Assembly (NCBI GenBank): GCA_964017195.1 | Contig: OZ024895.1 | Coordinates: 19,271,034 to 19,335,033 of the forward strand | Reading direction: 5' to 3' | Length of the DNA: 64,000 nucleotides | Origin: Siderastrea radians | Lineage: Eukaryota > Cnidaria > Anthozoa > Scleractinia > Rhizangiidae | Notes under the pieces: generated by a model | Database searches by the model: none | The model's input: the letters and a program-made list of their open reading frames with translations, nothing else | Told to the model about the DNA's origin: nothing | Part shown: piece by piece, positions 11,257 to 21,384 of the stretch | Numbering within the stretch: position 1 is the stretch's first letter | Layout: the number at the start of each line of letters is the position of its first letter | Position numbers and translations under genes: made by a program

Positions 11257-11857
11257 GAAAATGGTGTGACAAAATTGTGTGACAATTTAGGATTGAAGCG
11301 CATTGGAGACTGAATCACGTGACTTCCTCAAACCACGTGGTCTGTCCATTGGAACGCCTGGTTGATTTTTTGCAGAAAATTTGTCGAGGAAGACTTATCG
11401 CAGAAAATTTGTCAAAAGTAATTGCATGTTGATAAACCGGAAATCGGCAAAGTCAGCGTGATTTCGATCGCACCGGAGCAAGACGTAAGGCGCCGGTGAT
11501 GCACTGCAAACAGAGCCTTGCGTGCAAGGCGACTATCGTAGGGTGGCTCGCAAATTAAACATCACACAGACAAACATTTCACAAGTAATTTTGTAATGTA
11601 GTGATACTCTATTCACCTCAACAAACGCGCAAAAAGAAGTACCTTTTAGCAGGTAATGCCAAGATAAACTTCATTCACAATTACACATGCAGCAAGAGCT
11701 GCAATTAAAAAGTAATTGTAAGCGAAAAGACTTGTTTCGAAGTTCAAACTGGAAAATGAGCTGCAATTGGAAAGTAATTGTACGAAAAAAGACTTGTTTC
11801 GAAATTCAAACTGGAAAAAGTTTGTACATTGAATTTTGACCCTGATAACGCGCCATA
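11257..11857. repeat. Right inverted arm of the Penelope-like insertion
   Basis: It is the reverse complement of the left arm. Read on the plus strand it equals the 3' end of the element, consistent with a 5'-truncated second copy in head-to-head orientation. Confidence 0.9.
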
Positions 11858-11863
11858 GTCTAA
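11858..11863 (+). repeat. Target-site duplication GTCTAA, right copy
   Basis: This matches 9088-9093 and is followed at once by the resumed BEL RNase H frame. Confidence 0.9.
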
Positions 11864-13919
11864 AGTGGCGCCCGCTCAGACTACGAGCATTCCTCGCCTG
11901 GAGTTGTGTGCCGCTGTCTTAGCTTTGCAAGCGGTTGCCAAGATCACAAAGGAGATAGAAATGGAGATCAATGCAATCACCTTTTACACGGACTCGAAAG
12001 TCGTTCTCGGGTACATCCAAAATGAGAGCCGGAGATTCTATGTTTACGTCGCTAACCGCGATCAAATAATCCGGAGGATTTCTAGCCCCAGCCAGTGGAG
12101 GTACGTTGATACGAGCAAGAACCCTGCGGACCTAAGCACACGTTGCTTGAACGCGCAAAATCTCGCAGGATCAGACTGGCTGACCGGACCGAGTTTCCTG
12201 AATACCCCACCGAGTATGGCAGAGGAAGAACAGGAGATGTTCCCGCTAAATGAAAACGACCCCGAAGTGCGCAAGGAAACAGTAAACCTGAAAACGCAAA
12301 CAGACAAACGCCATGGCCTTGGAGCGGAAAGGTTCCTACACTTCTCGAGTCTTTATTCCCTACAACGTGCAATCGCAAATCTCGTCGTAGTTATCAAGGA
12401 GTTTAAACGGAAGAAGACTAAAAACCAAGAGAAAAAGGAGTCAAAATCATGCAGCACCAAGAACACTCTCTTGCCGCGGCAACCTACAGCAAAGGAACTG
12501 CAGGAGGCCATGACAGTTGTAATTCAAGCTGTACAGAGAGAAAGCTTTTCAGAGGAATTGAAGTTGAACCGGAGGCTACTGGAGAACAATGAGTAGATCC
12601 AGTGGAGGAAACGCGCCCTCAAGAGTTCCACGCTGTGCCGCTTAGATCCCTTTATTGATAGTAACGGCATTCTACGCGTCGGTGGCCGTCTACGACACGC
12701 GACCTTGGAGTACGGAGAAAAGCATCCTGTGCTGTTACCAAAAAAACACCACATCGCTGACTTGGTAACACGTCACTATCATAGACAAGCCCACCATCAA
12801 GGTCGTCAGATTACACACGGTGCTATCCACCAAGCCGGATATTGGTTAATCGGAGGCCATAAAACTGTAGCAAAGGAGCTGAGCAGGTGCGTGACTTGCA
12901 AAAAGCTGAGGGGACCAGTCCTAGAACAGCGCATGGCCGATTTACCAGCCGACAGGACAGAGGTCGCTCCGCCCTTTACAAACGTTGGTTTCGACGTTTT
13001 TGGCCCCTGGATGGTGCATACGCGGAAGACACGCGAAGGCACGACCAATTCTAAACGTTGGGGACTGGTTTTAACATGCCTAACTAGTAGAGCGGTTCAC
13101 ATTGAAGTATTAGAGTCCATGGATACAAGTTCCTTTATCTGTGCTCTAAGGAGATTCTTTGCACTTCGCGGTCCTGCTTCCCTTCTCAGGTGCGACCGGG
13201 GAACCAATTTCATTGGAGGAAAATTGGAGCTGGAGGACGCCCTGAAAGAGATGGACCAGTGCAAGGTGGAGACTTACGTTAAAGATCAGGGGTGCGAGTG
13301 GATGTTCAACCCACCTTGTGCCTCGCACTTTGGGGGCGCTTGGGAGCGCCAAATAGGAACCATTCGACGCGTGCTGGACGCAATGTTTGCAGAGCTTGGC
13401 AGTGCACAACTTACCCATGAAGTTCTCCTAACGCTCATGGCAGAGGTGTCCGCGATAGTCAACGCCCGCCCCATATCCGCTATACCAACGGATACAGATG
13501 AGCCACAACCACTATCACCCTCTATGCTCTTGACCCTGAAGACACGTCCACTCGGTCCGCCACCTGGCATCTTTGTTCCACCCGATGTTTACGCCCGACG
13601 CCGCTGGAGACGTGTCCAGTACCTCACAGATCAATTCTGGATAAGATGGAGGTGCGAGTACTTACAGAACATACAGACCAGAACCAAGTGGGAGGAGCCA
13701 AAGAGAAATCTACACGCAGGAGACGTAGTTCTCGTTAAAGAAGAGGGAGCCTACAGAAACGACTGGCCCATGGGCAGAGTAACGGAAGCCATCAGGAGCG
13801 ATGATGGTCAAGTCAGGAAAGCCCAAGTGGAGATGTTCAGAGAAGGCAAGAAGAAAACATTCTTGCGACCAATTAAGGAGCTGATCCTACTCGTGCCTAC
13901 AGCACCTGAGAGCAAGTAA
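11864..13919 (+). pseudogene. BEL/Pao pol, second part: RNase H end, integrase, DUF5641-like tail
   Basis: Pol resumes in the correct phase after the insertion. RNase H continues with IPRLELCAAVLA and FYTDSKVVLGYI. The integrase has an HHCC zinc-binding region (HGAIHQAGYW then CVTCKK, about 12790-12910) and a DDE core: Asp at 12993 (GFDVFGPW), Asp at 13194 (RCDRGTNF) and Glu at 13344 (FGGAWERQ). The last part (QYLTDQFWIRW, GDVVLVKEEG) matches the DUF5641 module that ends Pao-type polyproteins. One TAG lies at 12594; the natural stop is TAA at 13917. The only defects here are the nonsense codon and the separation from the first part by the insertion. All three integrase catalytic residues are present. 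Confidence 0.93.
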
Positions 13920-14007
13920 GTCGCGTCCCTAGACACAAACGTAACCCCCTGACCAGAGTCGGAGATACAGTTACAGGAGCAAGGATTGAGCATCCTTGGG
14001 CGAGGAG

Positions 14008-14553
14008 TGTGACGTTATCCGTGAACAAAGACTCTTGGACTTATTCAAGGACTGCTTGTTTTTGCTTAATAGTAGCTTTGTTTTATTTTATTACGTGATC
14101 ACCGAATATCCGTTTTTTGGCTAGCCGTACAAAGCTCTATTCATTTTTATTTCCTTTACGTCAGAGAGGTATGCATTAGAATAGTTTTTCCCAAGCACAT
14201 TTATTCAGTTGTAAGGAGTCACTCTCACCGTAAGGAGCTATCGGAGTAATTACAAGGTGTTTTGGAGTCCTTTTAACCCGCGGAGTCAAGATCAGACGTA
14301 AGTCACGCTTGTAAATTTTGTAGTTTCTTTTTCTTTGTTTTATTTCACGGAGCAAAATTGTAGTTTTCGTTTCTTTTAACTTAGAAATCGCACATTTTCT
14401 CTTCTAGTTTTCACCGCAAGTGCTGTAAATAGTCAGACTAGCCTGATTCTAATAAACGAGTTAAATCTTGCTGACCGCCTAGTACTTCAGTGTGGTTGAC
14501 CTGGCGAACTCCAGTGCCTACCGCCACGCGTCTACGACACTGGGAACGCGACA
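14008..14553 (+). repeat. Full 3' LTR of the BEL/Pao element
   Basis: The 546-bp LTR begins TGTGACG and ends CGCGACA, so TG...CA termini are kept. A purine-rich tract (GGGCGAGGAG) ends at 14007, where a polypurine tract is expected. AATAAA is at 14451-14456. Its last 178 bp equal the truncated 5' LTR with two differences. The left boundary is inferred from the TG and the polypurine tract, because the 5' LTR lacks this part. Confidence 0.85.
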
Positions 14554-15131
14554 ATTAGTGCAGTAGTATACTAATGTGGCTGTTGTTATACAACTGCTAA
14601 TTAACGCACTCTGCTTTATATGTATCCTTGACAATTAATGTCTAACTGCACTGAGAGCTACATGTACATGACAAATTCCATTTCTACTTTATGTATGTTA
14701 AATGGGATGACTACGTCATTAAAGGTTAACTCCTAGAACTTGGTTGTTGTCGCAAGTAATGAAAAAGAGTGGTCTGTGCAAATAAAATATAGGAAAATAC
14801 AAGACTGTACCCTTTCGACCTTTAAGAGAATCTTTAGATAGAAAAACAATCAGAAAACCAAAAGCAATTCCTCATAACTGGTTACTAATAATTAGTAATA
14901 ATTAATTAATTATTTCAGTTATTTCATTTCACATTTAACTCCCCAAAGCTAGATTAACACTAACTAGTGCCTCAAGTAATCAGGCTTTTTAATTTGAAAA
15001 AAAGTACCAGGTGGATCTATCAGAGTAGCCGGAGCTTTAATGTGGTGTGGAGGGGAAGGGGATGCAGGGGGCCTCCCCCGGGAAATTCTTTAAATTTGCA
15101 TCCCTGGAGATCATTCTGGTGTATTTTCAGT
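14554..15131. other. Intergenic with unidentified repeat-like segment
   Basis: No gene is seen. Near 15001-15045 the sequence AAGTACCAGG followed by AGTAGCCGGAG resembles the segment at about 16029-16063 (AAGTACCCGG, AGTAGCCGG). Both may come from one dispersed repeat that the LINE entered. Confidence 0.4.
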
Positions 15132-15148
15132 GACAAGAAGTGTTTTTT
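15132..15148 (+). repeat. LINE target-site duplication, copy 1
   Basis: GACAAGAAGTGTTTTTT recurs without change at 15892-15908. Confidence 0.9.
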
Positions 15149-15891
15149 TTTTAATGAAAATTATCTTTATTTACCGTTACAAAACAAGACGTACACTAAT
15201 TACTATACAGTATTCATCTACCTTCTTATACTATATACAGATGTTACTTATAAGTTACAATTACAATTACATACAATTACAATTATTTATACAATTTACA
15301 GTCAAGTTAATCTTACATTTCATTGAACCATACTAGTGATAAGGTCGACAGATACGCATGGACAGGGTTAGTACACAAACAAAAAGAAAGAAACAATATA
15401 ACAAAATAATTACAGCAGAGGGGACCACGTTTCCTTGAATTTATCTATTTTATTATTTTTGGTAGCGATAGCATGAAGTGTAGAAATTTTATCTTTAAGG
15501 CGAAAGAGGAAGTTTTCAAAGTCTAAAATGCCGCCGCGTACACTTGTGGAGAATATGTGATATTTCGCGATTGTTAGAGAGTAGTTGAGGGCTATCCAGA
15601 TGTTAGAGCCACGTTCCTGGTGCCAGCCGTAAAGAATAATAGTTTCTGTTAAAGTTATGTAATGGCCAAAGGTTTTTTGCCACCAGCGTGTGAAGAGATT
15701 CCACAAAGACGAGGACACAGTGCATGAGAACAGCATGTGAGACAGCGTCTGTCTTTCAAGGTTGCATAAAGGACATACATCATTTTCTGCTAAATTTAAC
15801 CGAAATAAACTGGCTTACGTAGGTAAGATGTTATGGATAATTTTGTATTGAAATATGATGAGCTTTGCTTCTTTTAAAATTCGGAAAGGCA
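15149..15891 (-). mobile_element. 5'-truncated LINE insertion
   Basis: The insert is about 743 bp, lies on the minus strand and is bounded by a perfect 17-bp direct repeat. Its 3' end (low coordinates) has an A-run and an AATAAA signal (TTTATT on the plus strand near 15170). The body is the end of ORF2 plus a 3' untranslated region with AATTGTAATTGTA-type short repeats near 15250-15300. A truncated 5' end, tail and target duplication are the standard marks of target-primed reverse transcription. Confidence 0.88.
15410..15891 (-). pseudogene. LINE ORF2 C-terminal fragment with zf-RVT-like motif
   Basis: Reading the minus strand from 15891, the frame includes LIIFQYKIIHNILPT, then CPLCN, TLSHMLFSC and a Trp-rich tail (WNLFTRWW, ILYGW), stopping at 15410. 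The Cys-x2-Cys...His...Cys arrangement followed by LW is typical of the zinc-binding segment after the reverse transcriptase of many LINEs. The polymerase and endonuclease are absent because of 5' truncation. The frame may be intact from the truncation point to the stop. The exact LINE clade cannot be told from this fragment. Confidence 0.75.
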
Positions 15892-15908
15892 GACAAGAAG
15901 TGTTTTTT
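15892..15908 (+). repeat. LINE target-site duplication, copy 2
   Basis: Identical to 15132-15148. Confidence 0.9.
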
Positions 15909-16048
15909 AGTAGGCACTGTACACTTGAATAATTTAGAATCTGGGTAAAAATAATCAGCTACATGCATGCTACATTCTTCGTCCGTAATCAGCTACATCA
16001 TTGATGCGAACTGATACTTTTGAGTACAAAAAGTACCCGGCGCAAATG

Positions 16049-16291
16049 CTAAAAGTAGCCGGTGACTTCCGTCGGGTGTCGGGTGCTTTTGAAAACCCTG
16101 AGTAATTCTTGTGTTCCCTTGTACATCCAGTGGCATAACATTTCATCCATGGTCTGACGAAGGGATGAATGTATCCACTCTAAACTCATTTCAACCAGTT
16201 CACATATTTTGTCAACAGCAAAAGTGAAACGGCAAAGTGCCTGATGACAAAACTCTCCCCGTGATAAAACAAGACCAGCATGTTTATACAT
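16049..16291 (-). CDS. Possible exon, uncharacterised
   Basis: This is an 80-codon minus-strand frame with a plausible protein texture (HQALCRFTFAVDKICELVEM, SLEWIHSSLRQTMDEMLCHW). It lies just downstream, in transcription order, of the 48-nt exon at 16321-16368. I could not find splice sites that join the two in phase, and the gap between them is very short. It may be an exon of the same duplicated gene, a fragment, or chance. No domain is recognised. Confidence 0.25.
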   Translation of the reverse strand: MYKHAGLVLSRGEFCHQALCRFTFAVDKICELVEMSLEWIHSSLRQTMDEMLCHWMYKGTQELLRVFKSTRHPTEVTGYF

Positions 16292-16307
16292 TCATAACAG
16301 ATAACTA

Positions 16308-16593
16308 AGATTATAATTACCTGCTTTCTTGCAGGTAAGCCAGCCTCTCCTGGGTTTCCATGTGATCCCTATACAGAACCAACAGCAACAAAAACAATAA
16401 ATAATTACTTAAATAAACAAATAAAATAAAAGCAAAAGGCAATGATTGCAAAGCTACTTGAAGAGTCTCTGAAAACATAATTAATAATTATCATGATAAT
16501 TTAAAATTACTCGATCCATTTACAAGTGGCATTTTTCAATTCTACCAAAAGAAATTACTGCTCAAATTCATTAGAATAGGTCAGTTTTTACAA
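16308..16593 (-). repeat. Duplicated exon-bearing block, copy B
   Basis: This is the second copy of 1-284. It shares the 48-nt exon with its splice signals and about 200 bp of intron upstream. Identity falls off after TTTACAAT in both copies. Confidence 0.6.
16321..16368 (-). CDS. Short internal coding exon, copy B
   Basis: The 48-nt exon has acceptor ...TCTGTATAG and donor GTAATT. It encodes DHMETQERLAYLQES, with one residue different from copy A. Both copies keep frame and splice sites. The gene family is unknown. Confidence 0.4.
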
Positions 16594-16716
16594 TTTTTCC
16601 CACAGACTCAAAGTTAGAACAACCTTGTGTGGAATGACAAAGAGAACTACAGAATATTCCGATCAGTTAAATAGCATTCATGTAAATGGCCACTCATTAG
16701 CATTTTATCCATGAGA

Positions 16717-17261
16717 CAGGGCTAAAAATTAACTTCAGTGCTTGGTCGCCACTCGGGCCAGTGTCCCTGAATTTTTAGTGGCCCTCGAATTTCCTCTACT
16801 AACACAAAAAAAATGTTCAAACCATTTTCACTTGAATATTCACTTGAATATTTCACTTGAATTTTCACTTGAAAGCTCACATTTGCCAATGAGGAAATAA
16901 AGGTGATGTTTGTTACTGTCCAGAAGTTGGTAAAATTGTTATAATCATAAAAACTTTGTTCGGTCAGTGTTGGGAATCATTCGTCTCCGCGGCGTTCTTG
17001 CTCGCTCTTTTCTTCACCTATAGGTTCTGACTTGGTCCTTAAAATCCCAAAGAAAAACTGGACCATTATTTTCCTAATATGGACAAAACTATCTTGTCAA
17101 CATCTATAAACTACAGTATCACGATTCTCAGTTTCTTTCGATTGCCTTTGAATTTGAGCAGTGTTGAGTGATTTGGCCAATATTCAAACCTCAACTTTTA
17201 GTGGCCCTGGATACTTTTTAATCGCCATGGGCGACCGTGGGACCACCAAGTTTTAACCCTG
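16717..17261. mobile_element. Putative small DNA transposon with CAGGG termini
   Basis: The left end reads CAGGGCTAAAA and the right end, inverted, CAGGGTTAAAA. Both are followed by a GGTCGCC motif, and TTTTTAGTGGCCCT and CTTTTAGTGGCCCT lie near the two ends. This resembles a non-autonomous hAT-like element of about 545 bp. I find no clear target duplication, so the superfamily is tentative. Confidence 0.4.
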
Positions 17262-17954
17262 ATCAGATCAAAAATTAGAACAACCACAGCAAAGTACCAT
17301 TGAATTAAGGCTTTATTTGAATGGGGACACATTTATTCGTAAAACCAGACTCATAACTGCAGTTTAAACCTAGATATCAAACATATGATGCAATAGTGAA
17401 AATCTGTCATAACACTTTAAACTTCTTCATCATCTTCTTCATGGATATTGGCTTAACTTGATGACCCACAGTACAGCTGCAAATTCCCTGAACTATCCCC
17501 ACTCCCCCACACCCATGTTTGTAGTACAAAGTAAACCCATAAACTAAACTATGCACCAGAAAGGTGTAAAATTGCTTCAATTTACCTCTTTTTATACCTA
17601 CATCTACTAATTATAGTACATGAACTCAACTCTCTTAAGGAGGCGCACAAAACTTTTTTGGCCTTGGACTGTATCTTTTGAAATCACAATTTCACATAGA
17701 AAAAAAATTCAATTTCCTAATCTCCTACACCACATTTTCAACAAATGAAAAAAATTTATTTTTCATTGTTTCCTAGCAACAGTTGTCACCATAGCAACAG
17801 TAATGGATGGCCCCTCATTTTAAATAATTATTACAGACTATCGCGAAATCTAGTCACACACCTTGTGACGAAACTTGAAGTATTTGAACTATACTCATAA
17901 TCAAAATGAGATCATAATAAAATCTGTAAGACCATTTTTAAGTAAATCATGATT

Positions 17955-19965
17955 CATTTTTAATTAAGGGCTGATTTTGGTCATTCCCAGGCAATTTTCT
18001 CCAATATTTCAAGAAAAATAAAACTAAACCCCCTTCTCTTTCAGTTCAAAACATTCTTGATGTGCACTGAGCTTCCCAGGTGGCAGTGATTTTAAGATAT
18101 TGATATTAAAAATATGCTAAATAAAGCACAAATCAATCAAAAAGTGCGTAATTTGCATAAATAGAGATTTCTAAAGTGACCCTTCAGATTTTTCTTACAA
18201 ATTGTAAGCCGTTAGAAAGAACAAGATGCTTTAGCAAGCGTAACTGGGTTGCCTTTGGAATGGCCAAAAGCAATTATGGTATGCACTCGACGACAGTGGC
18301 CAGCTTACAATAACATAATATTTAGAATGAATAAACTGATCATATCGAGATCTAAATTCTTTTACTGATTCTTTATTTATGTCCCTTTCTACGATAAGAG
18401 ATAACCGTGTAGTGTTCTCCTCACCATCATAGGCACTGGACTTGTTGTCATTATCTATCATATCATGTCTATATCTACATTAAAGGAGGTCACTCCAGAA
18501 ACGGTGCATTTTTTGAAATCGCCAAATAAAAAGATAACACTAAGTTGAGTTACTGACTGTTGTTTTAGCTTCTAAAGTGCATCCGATCCCGCTGAAATTC
18601 CCCTCCAAAGAGGGCCAAAATTCAACACTGCGCATGCCATTTTGAATCGTACCCAGCAGCCTACGAATTTAAATATAACGCGATGAAAGAACTGCTGTCC
18701 ACCCATCACAGAAAAACGGCCAAGTTACATAAATCCAAAACCACACTATTTCTATACTTTCCTGGCAAGGATGTATGAAATTTGGTATTAAATCGAAAAG
18801 ATCCACTTTGAAGAATTTCCATGTCTGTTGATGTGTGAGTAATTTCAACCGCTTATGCAAATTTGTGTTGGCTTAGACTACAAGCAGTCTCTCTTTCCAC
18901 TCAGGGATAGTCGAGGGAAAGGAACAAGCGAGCGGATGCGAAAATCGTCTGCGTCGTTGAAATGTGATGCATGTGTCGAGCCACTAGTGTAGTGGTTCGA
19001 CACGTATGTCACGTTTCAATGTGGCAGGCAATTTCGCGCTCGTTTGCTTGTTCGTTTTACTCGATCCACTATCCCTGAGCAGAAAGAGAGAGTGCTTATA
19101 GTCTACACCATTTCTATTAATACTTTGCTGGCAAGGATGTGCCCAATTTGGTTTTAAATTGAAAAGATCCACTTTGGAGAATTTTCAGAAATTCGCATAT
19201 TTTAATTTTGACCGGAAAAAGATCCTGAAGGGACGACTTCAGCTGCATCCTGACTGTCACAGGTAGCGCGAACCATGATGAGTTGAGAAGAGCAAAAGAG
19301 AACCAAGCAGAAATTCAATGCAAATTCCAGTAGGCTACACAAGCAGAGCGAGCAAAATGCAAGCAGGCTAGCAATGGCAGGCAAAAAAGAGATCCCTGAA
19401 TTTCCTGAAATAATTGGCCTCCCTCATTTTATGAATCTTTTCGGCACAAAATCGTGATTTCCGCGACATGGCTGTTTGAATAACTGTTACAATATTAGCA
19501 TTAACTTAATTATGTATATCTTATGTCTTTGCATGCACACACAATCAGAAATATTCATTACGTAACAACGAAACCCTGACCAAGATTCAGCCTAATCTTA
19601 TCTAATAGCAGAAATGTTTATGCAGCCTGAAACATGCTGGAACATAAAAAACTATTATTATTCTAACGGGTTGGAATAGAAAATAAAAATCTGTAAAGGC
19701 ACTTTAGAAATTATTATAAATTACCTCTTTTTATGCAAATTACGAACTATTTGATTGATTTGTGCTTCATTTGTAGCAGTTTTTAAATATCAATATCTTA
19801 AAATCCCAGTCACCTAGGAAGCTCAACGTTAAGAATCTTTTGCTATCATAAAAGATCTTTGAACTGAAAAGAGAAGGTGTTAAGTTTTACTTTTCTTAAT
19901 ACAATGTATTGGAGAAAATTGCAGGAATGACCACAATCAGCCCGTGAAAAATAAACCATTACAGA
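17955..19965. repeat. Composite inverted-repeat block
   Basis: The segment 17960-18190 is an imperfect inverted match to about 19690-19960. Shared motifs include GGCTGATTTTGGTCATTCC, AAGCACAAATCAATCAAA and TAATTTGCATAAA. Between the arms lie two direct repeats (about 18740-18820 and 19104-19185, sharing GGCAAGGATGT and AAAAGATCCACTTTG) that flank a palindromic insert at 18874-19105. No open frame of note is present. Confidence 0.5.
18874..19105. mobile_element. Foldback MITE, 232-bp palindrome
   Basis: The whole segment folds on itself around the centre at about 18988 (CCACTAGTGTAGTGG). The ends read TAGACTACAAGCA and TGCTTATAGTCTA. Shared arm motifs include CTCAGGGATAG and GTCGAGCCAC/GTGGTTCGAC. 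It is a non-autonomous inverted-repeat element. The target duplication is unclear. Confidence 0.6.
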
Positions 19966-20530
19966 CTGTCTAAGTTAAAAGAAATGCAGTCCCATGTTTA
20001 TTTTTAACCAGGGAGGTGTGAGTTCGAAGAATAAGGCTAGTGTATATGTTTGTATAGTTTCACATGTTTTTTCTTCTAAATTCAAGCACAGTAAGTTAGA
20101 AAAATCCATATTTAACTAAATAGGAAGCTCAACCAAAACAATAATTTATTATTTCTACTAGGGGCACTAAGGGTTGTCCCAGAAAACCAGTGTCAGCTTG
20201 AAATTCAAGGACAAACCAGTTTTGTGGTGCCAAACACAAGGAAAACATGTGCTTCAAGATAATTGGCCAATCTCAGTTACCATAAAATGCATAAATTCAG
20301 CTGGAGGAAAATTAATTGCAAACCATACCGGTGTAGCTACTTTACGGTTTCCCCAAGGTCTGCAAGAAAATAGATTTAAAAAACAATAAGTAATATTTAT
20401 CTGGAATCACACCATGCATTGTGCAGTTCCAGAAATTAACCATACCCACATGTACACCATGGATGGTCACTGGAAATTCAGAGGGGTTGGGGGGTCTCAA
20501 AAGCAAACATCACAGGAAAAAAATACATAT

Positions 20531-20999
20531 TCCAATGTTGGAATTTAGTTGGTTTATTACTGTGATATCATTGGTACTTCATTGGTAGTTCCAAATGGTA
20601 TTCCAATGTTGGAAAAGGGTTATATCTTCCAATATTGGTAAATTCGAATTACAGTATCCAACATTGGGAGACAAATTTCCAACATTGGACCACCTCATTT
20701 TCCAGCAATGGTGAGATAATGTCCAACATTGGATTGATGCATAGCCAATATTGGACAACAGCTTTCCAACATTGGACCTTTAAAATTTCCAATGTTGGAG
20801 AAAACATTTGCAACATTGGTTTCCAGCAAAGTCCAACATCGGACAACAGATTTCCAACATTGGACCACTGAAATTTCCAATGTTGGATAAGATGCTTCCA
20901 ACACTGAGTTCCTGCACAATCCAACATTGGATCATCAGAAAATTGCAACATCGGGTTCATGCACAATCCAAGATTGGACAACAGATTTCCAGCATAGGA
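20531..20999. repeat. Array of TCCAAYRTTGGA palindromes at 21/23-bp spacing
   Basis: About 19 near-palindromic 12-mers occur. From 20657 their starts are 20657, 20678, 20701, 20722, 20744, 20765, 20788, 20809, 20832, 20853, 20876, 20897, 20920, 20944, 20967 and 20988. Steps are almost all 21 or 23 bp in alternation, so the unit is a 44-bp dimer. Spacers are less conserved than the 12-mers. Degraded copies continue to about 21100. Open frames here are by-products of the repeat. It lies downstream of the SAM-domain gene, past its likely polyadenylation signal. Confidence 0.85.
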
Positions 21000-21202
21000 A
21001 CAGAACACTGAGATTTCCCTGAGTTGCACAATGGACTTTGCATTGCTTTCCCATGTTGCACGATGGAATTTCCAAAGCTGGGATATGCCACATTCCAATA
21101 TTTTAAGTCCTTTTTCCAGTATTCAAGTCTGTATTAACCTAATAATTAAAAAATCCCATGAAAGACAGGTAAGTAAAGACTAAAGTATAACTGAAAATCA
21201 AT

Positions 21203-21208
21203 TTTATT
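21203..21208 (-). terminator. Polyadenylation signal AATAAA for the SAM-domain gene
   Basis: AATAAA on the minus strand lies about 177 nt after the stop codon at 21385. It is the first good signal downstream and would end the transcript before the palindrome array. Confidence 0.4.
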
Positions 21209-21384
21209 TCACAGCAAAGTACCAATGTTTCTTGACACCAACCTCTTTAACTCATGTATGTTGTTTAGGTGTTAGAGTACTGGTTCACTTTTTTGTTTAT
21301 CAGATTTTAATACATCAGTGTTTTAACACCATTTTCTTCTTTTAAAGAACAGAACTTAATTTTTCAACTTTATAGAGATTCTGA

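Larger units (their letters stand above)
9094..11857 (-). mobile_element. Penelope-like element with inverted terminal arms
   Basis: The 2764-bp insertion in the BEL RNase H region has arms of about 611 bp (9094-9704) and 601 bp (11257-11857) that are inverted copies of each other. Both ends read TATGGCGCGTTATCAGGGTC inward. A minus-strand reverse transcriptase with Penelope-type motifs lies between them. Penelope-like elements are known to carry terminal repeats in direct or inverted order, formed by a second, 5'-truncated copy. That fits here: a longer copy on the minus strand and a copy truncated to its 3' end on the plus strand, head to head. No GIY-YIG endonuclease reading frame is visible, so the copy is defective. 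The 6-bp duplication GTCTAA flanks it. Confidence 0.85.
4632..14553 (+). mobile_element. BEL/Pao LTR retrotransposon, 5'-truncated and interrupted
   Basis: The copy spans a partial 5' LTR (4632-4809), gag, pol and a full 3' LTR (14008-14553). Pol order is zinc knuckles, aspartic protease of the A17 type, reverse transcriptase with YVDDG, RNase H, H2C2-DDE integrase and a DUF5641-like C-terminal module, which is diagnostic of Pao/BEL. The two LTRs differ at only 2 of the 178 positions they share. The element carries eight in-frame nonsense codons, one gag-to-pol frame change, and a 2764-bp Penelope-like insertion with a 6-bp target duplication. The 5' flank shows no U3 sequence, so the copy is truncated at its left end. 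Without the insertion the element is about 7.15 kb. Confidence 0.95.

Noticed and set aside
9094..11857. Polinton/Maverick (6-bp duplication, long inverted ends)
   Set aside because: The insert is too short, lacks polymerase B and integrase, and carries a Penelope-type RT.
9094..11857. Hammerhead ribozyme in the Penelope-like arms
   Set aside because: Such elements often carry one, but I could not find a CTGANGA core with a matching GAAA and stems by eye.
12082..13570. Minus-strand frames opposite pol
   Set aside because: They are shadows of the RNase H and integrase coding frame.
20635..21098. Frames rich in QHW and NIG/NVG motifs
   Set aside because: They translate the TCCAAYRTTGGA array; frames are open on both strands with no start or splice context.
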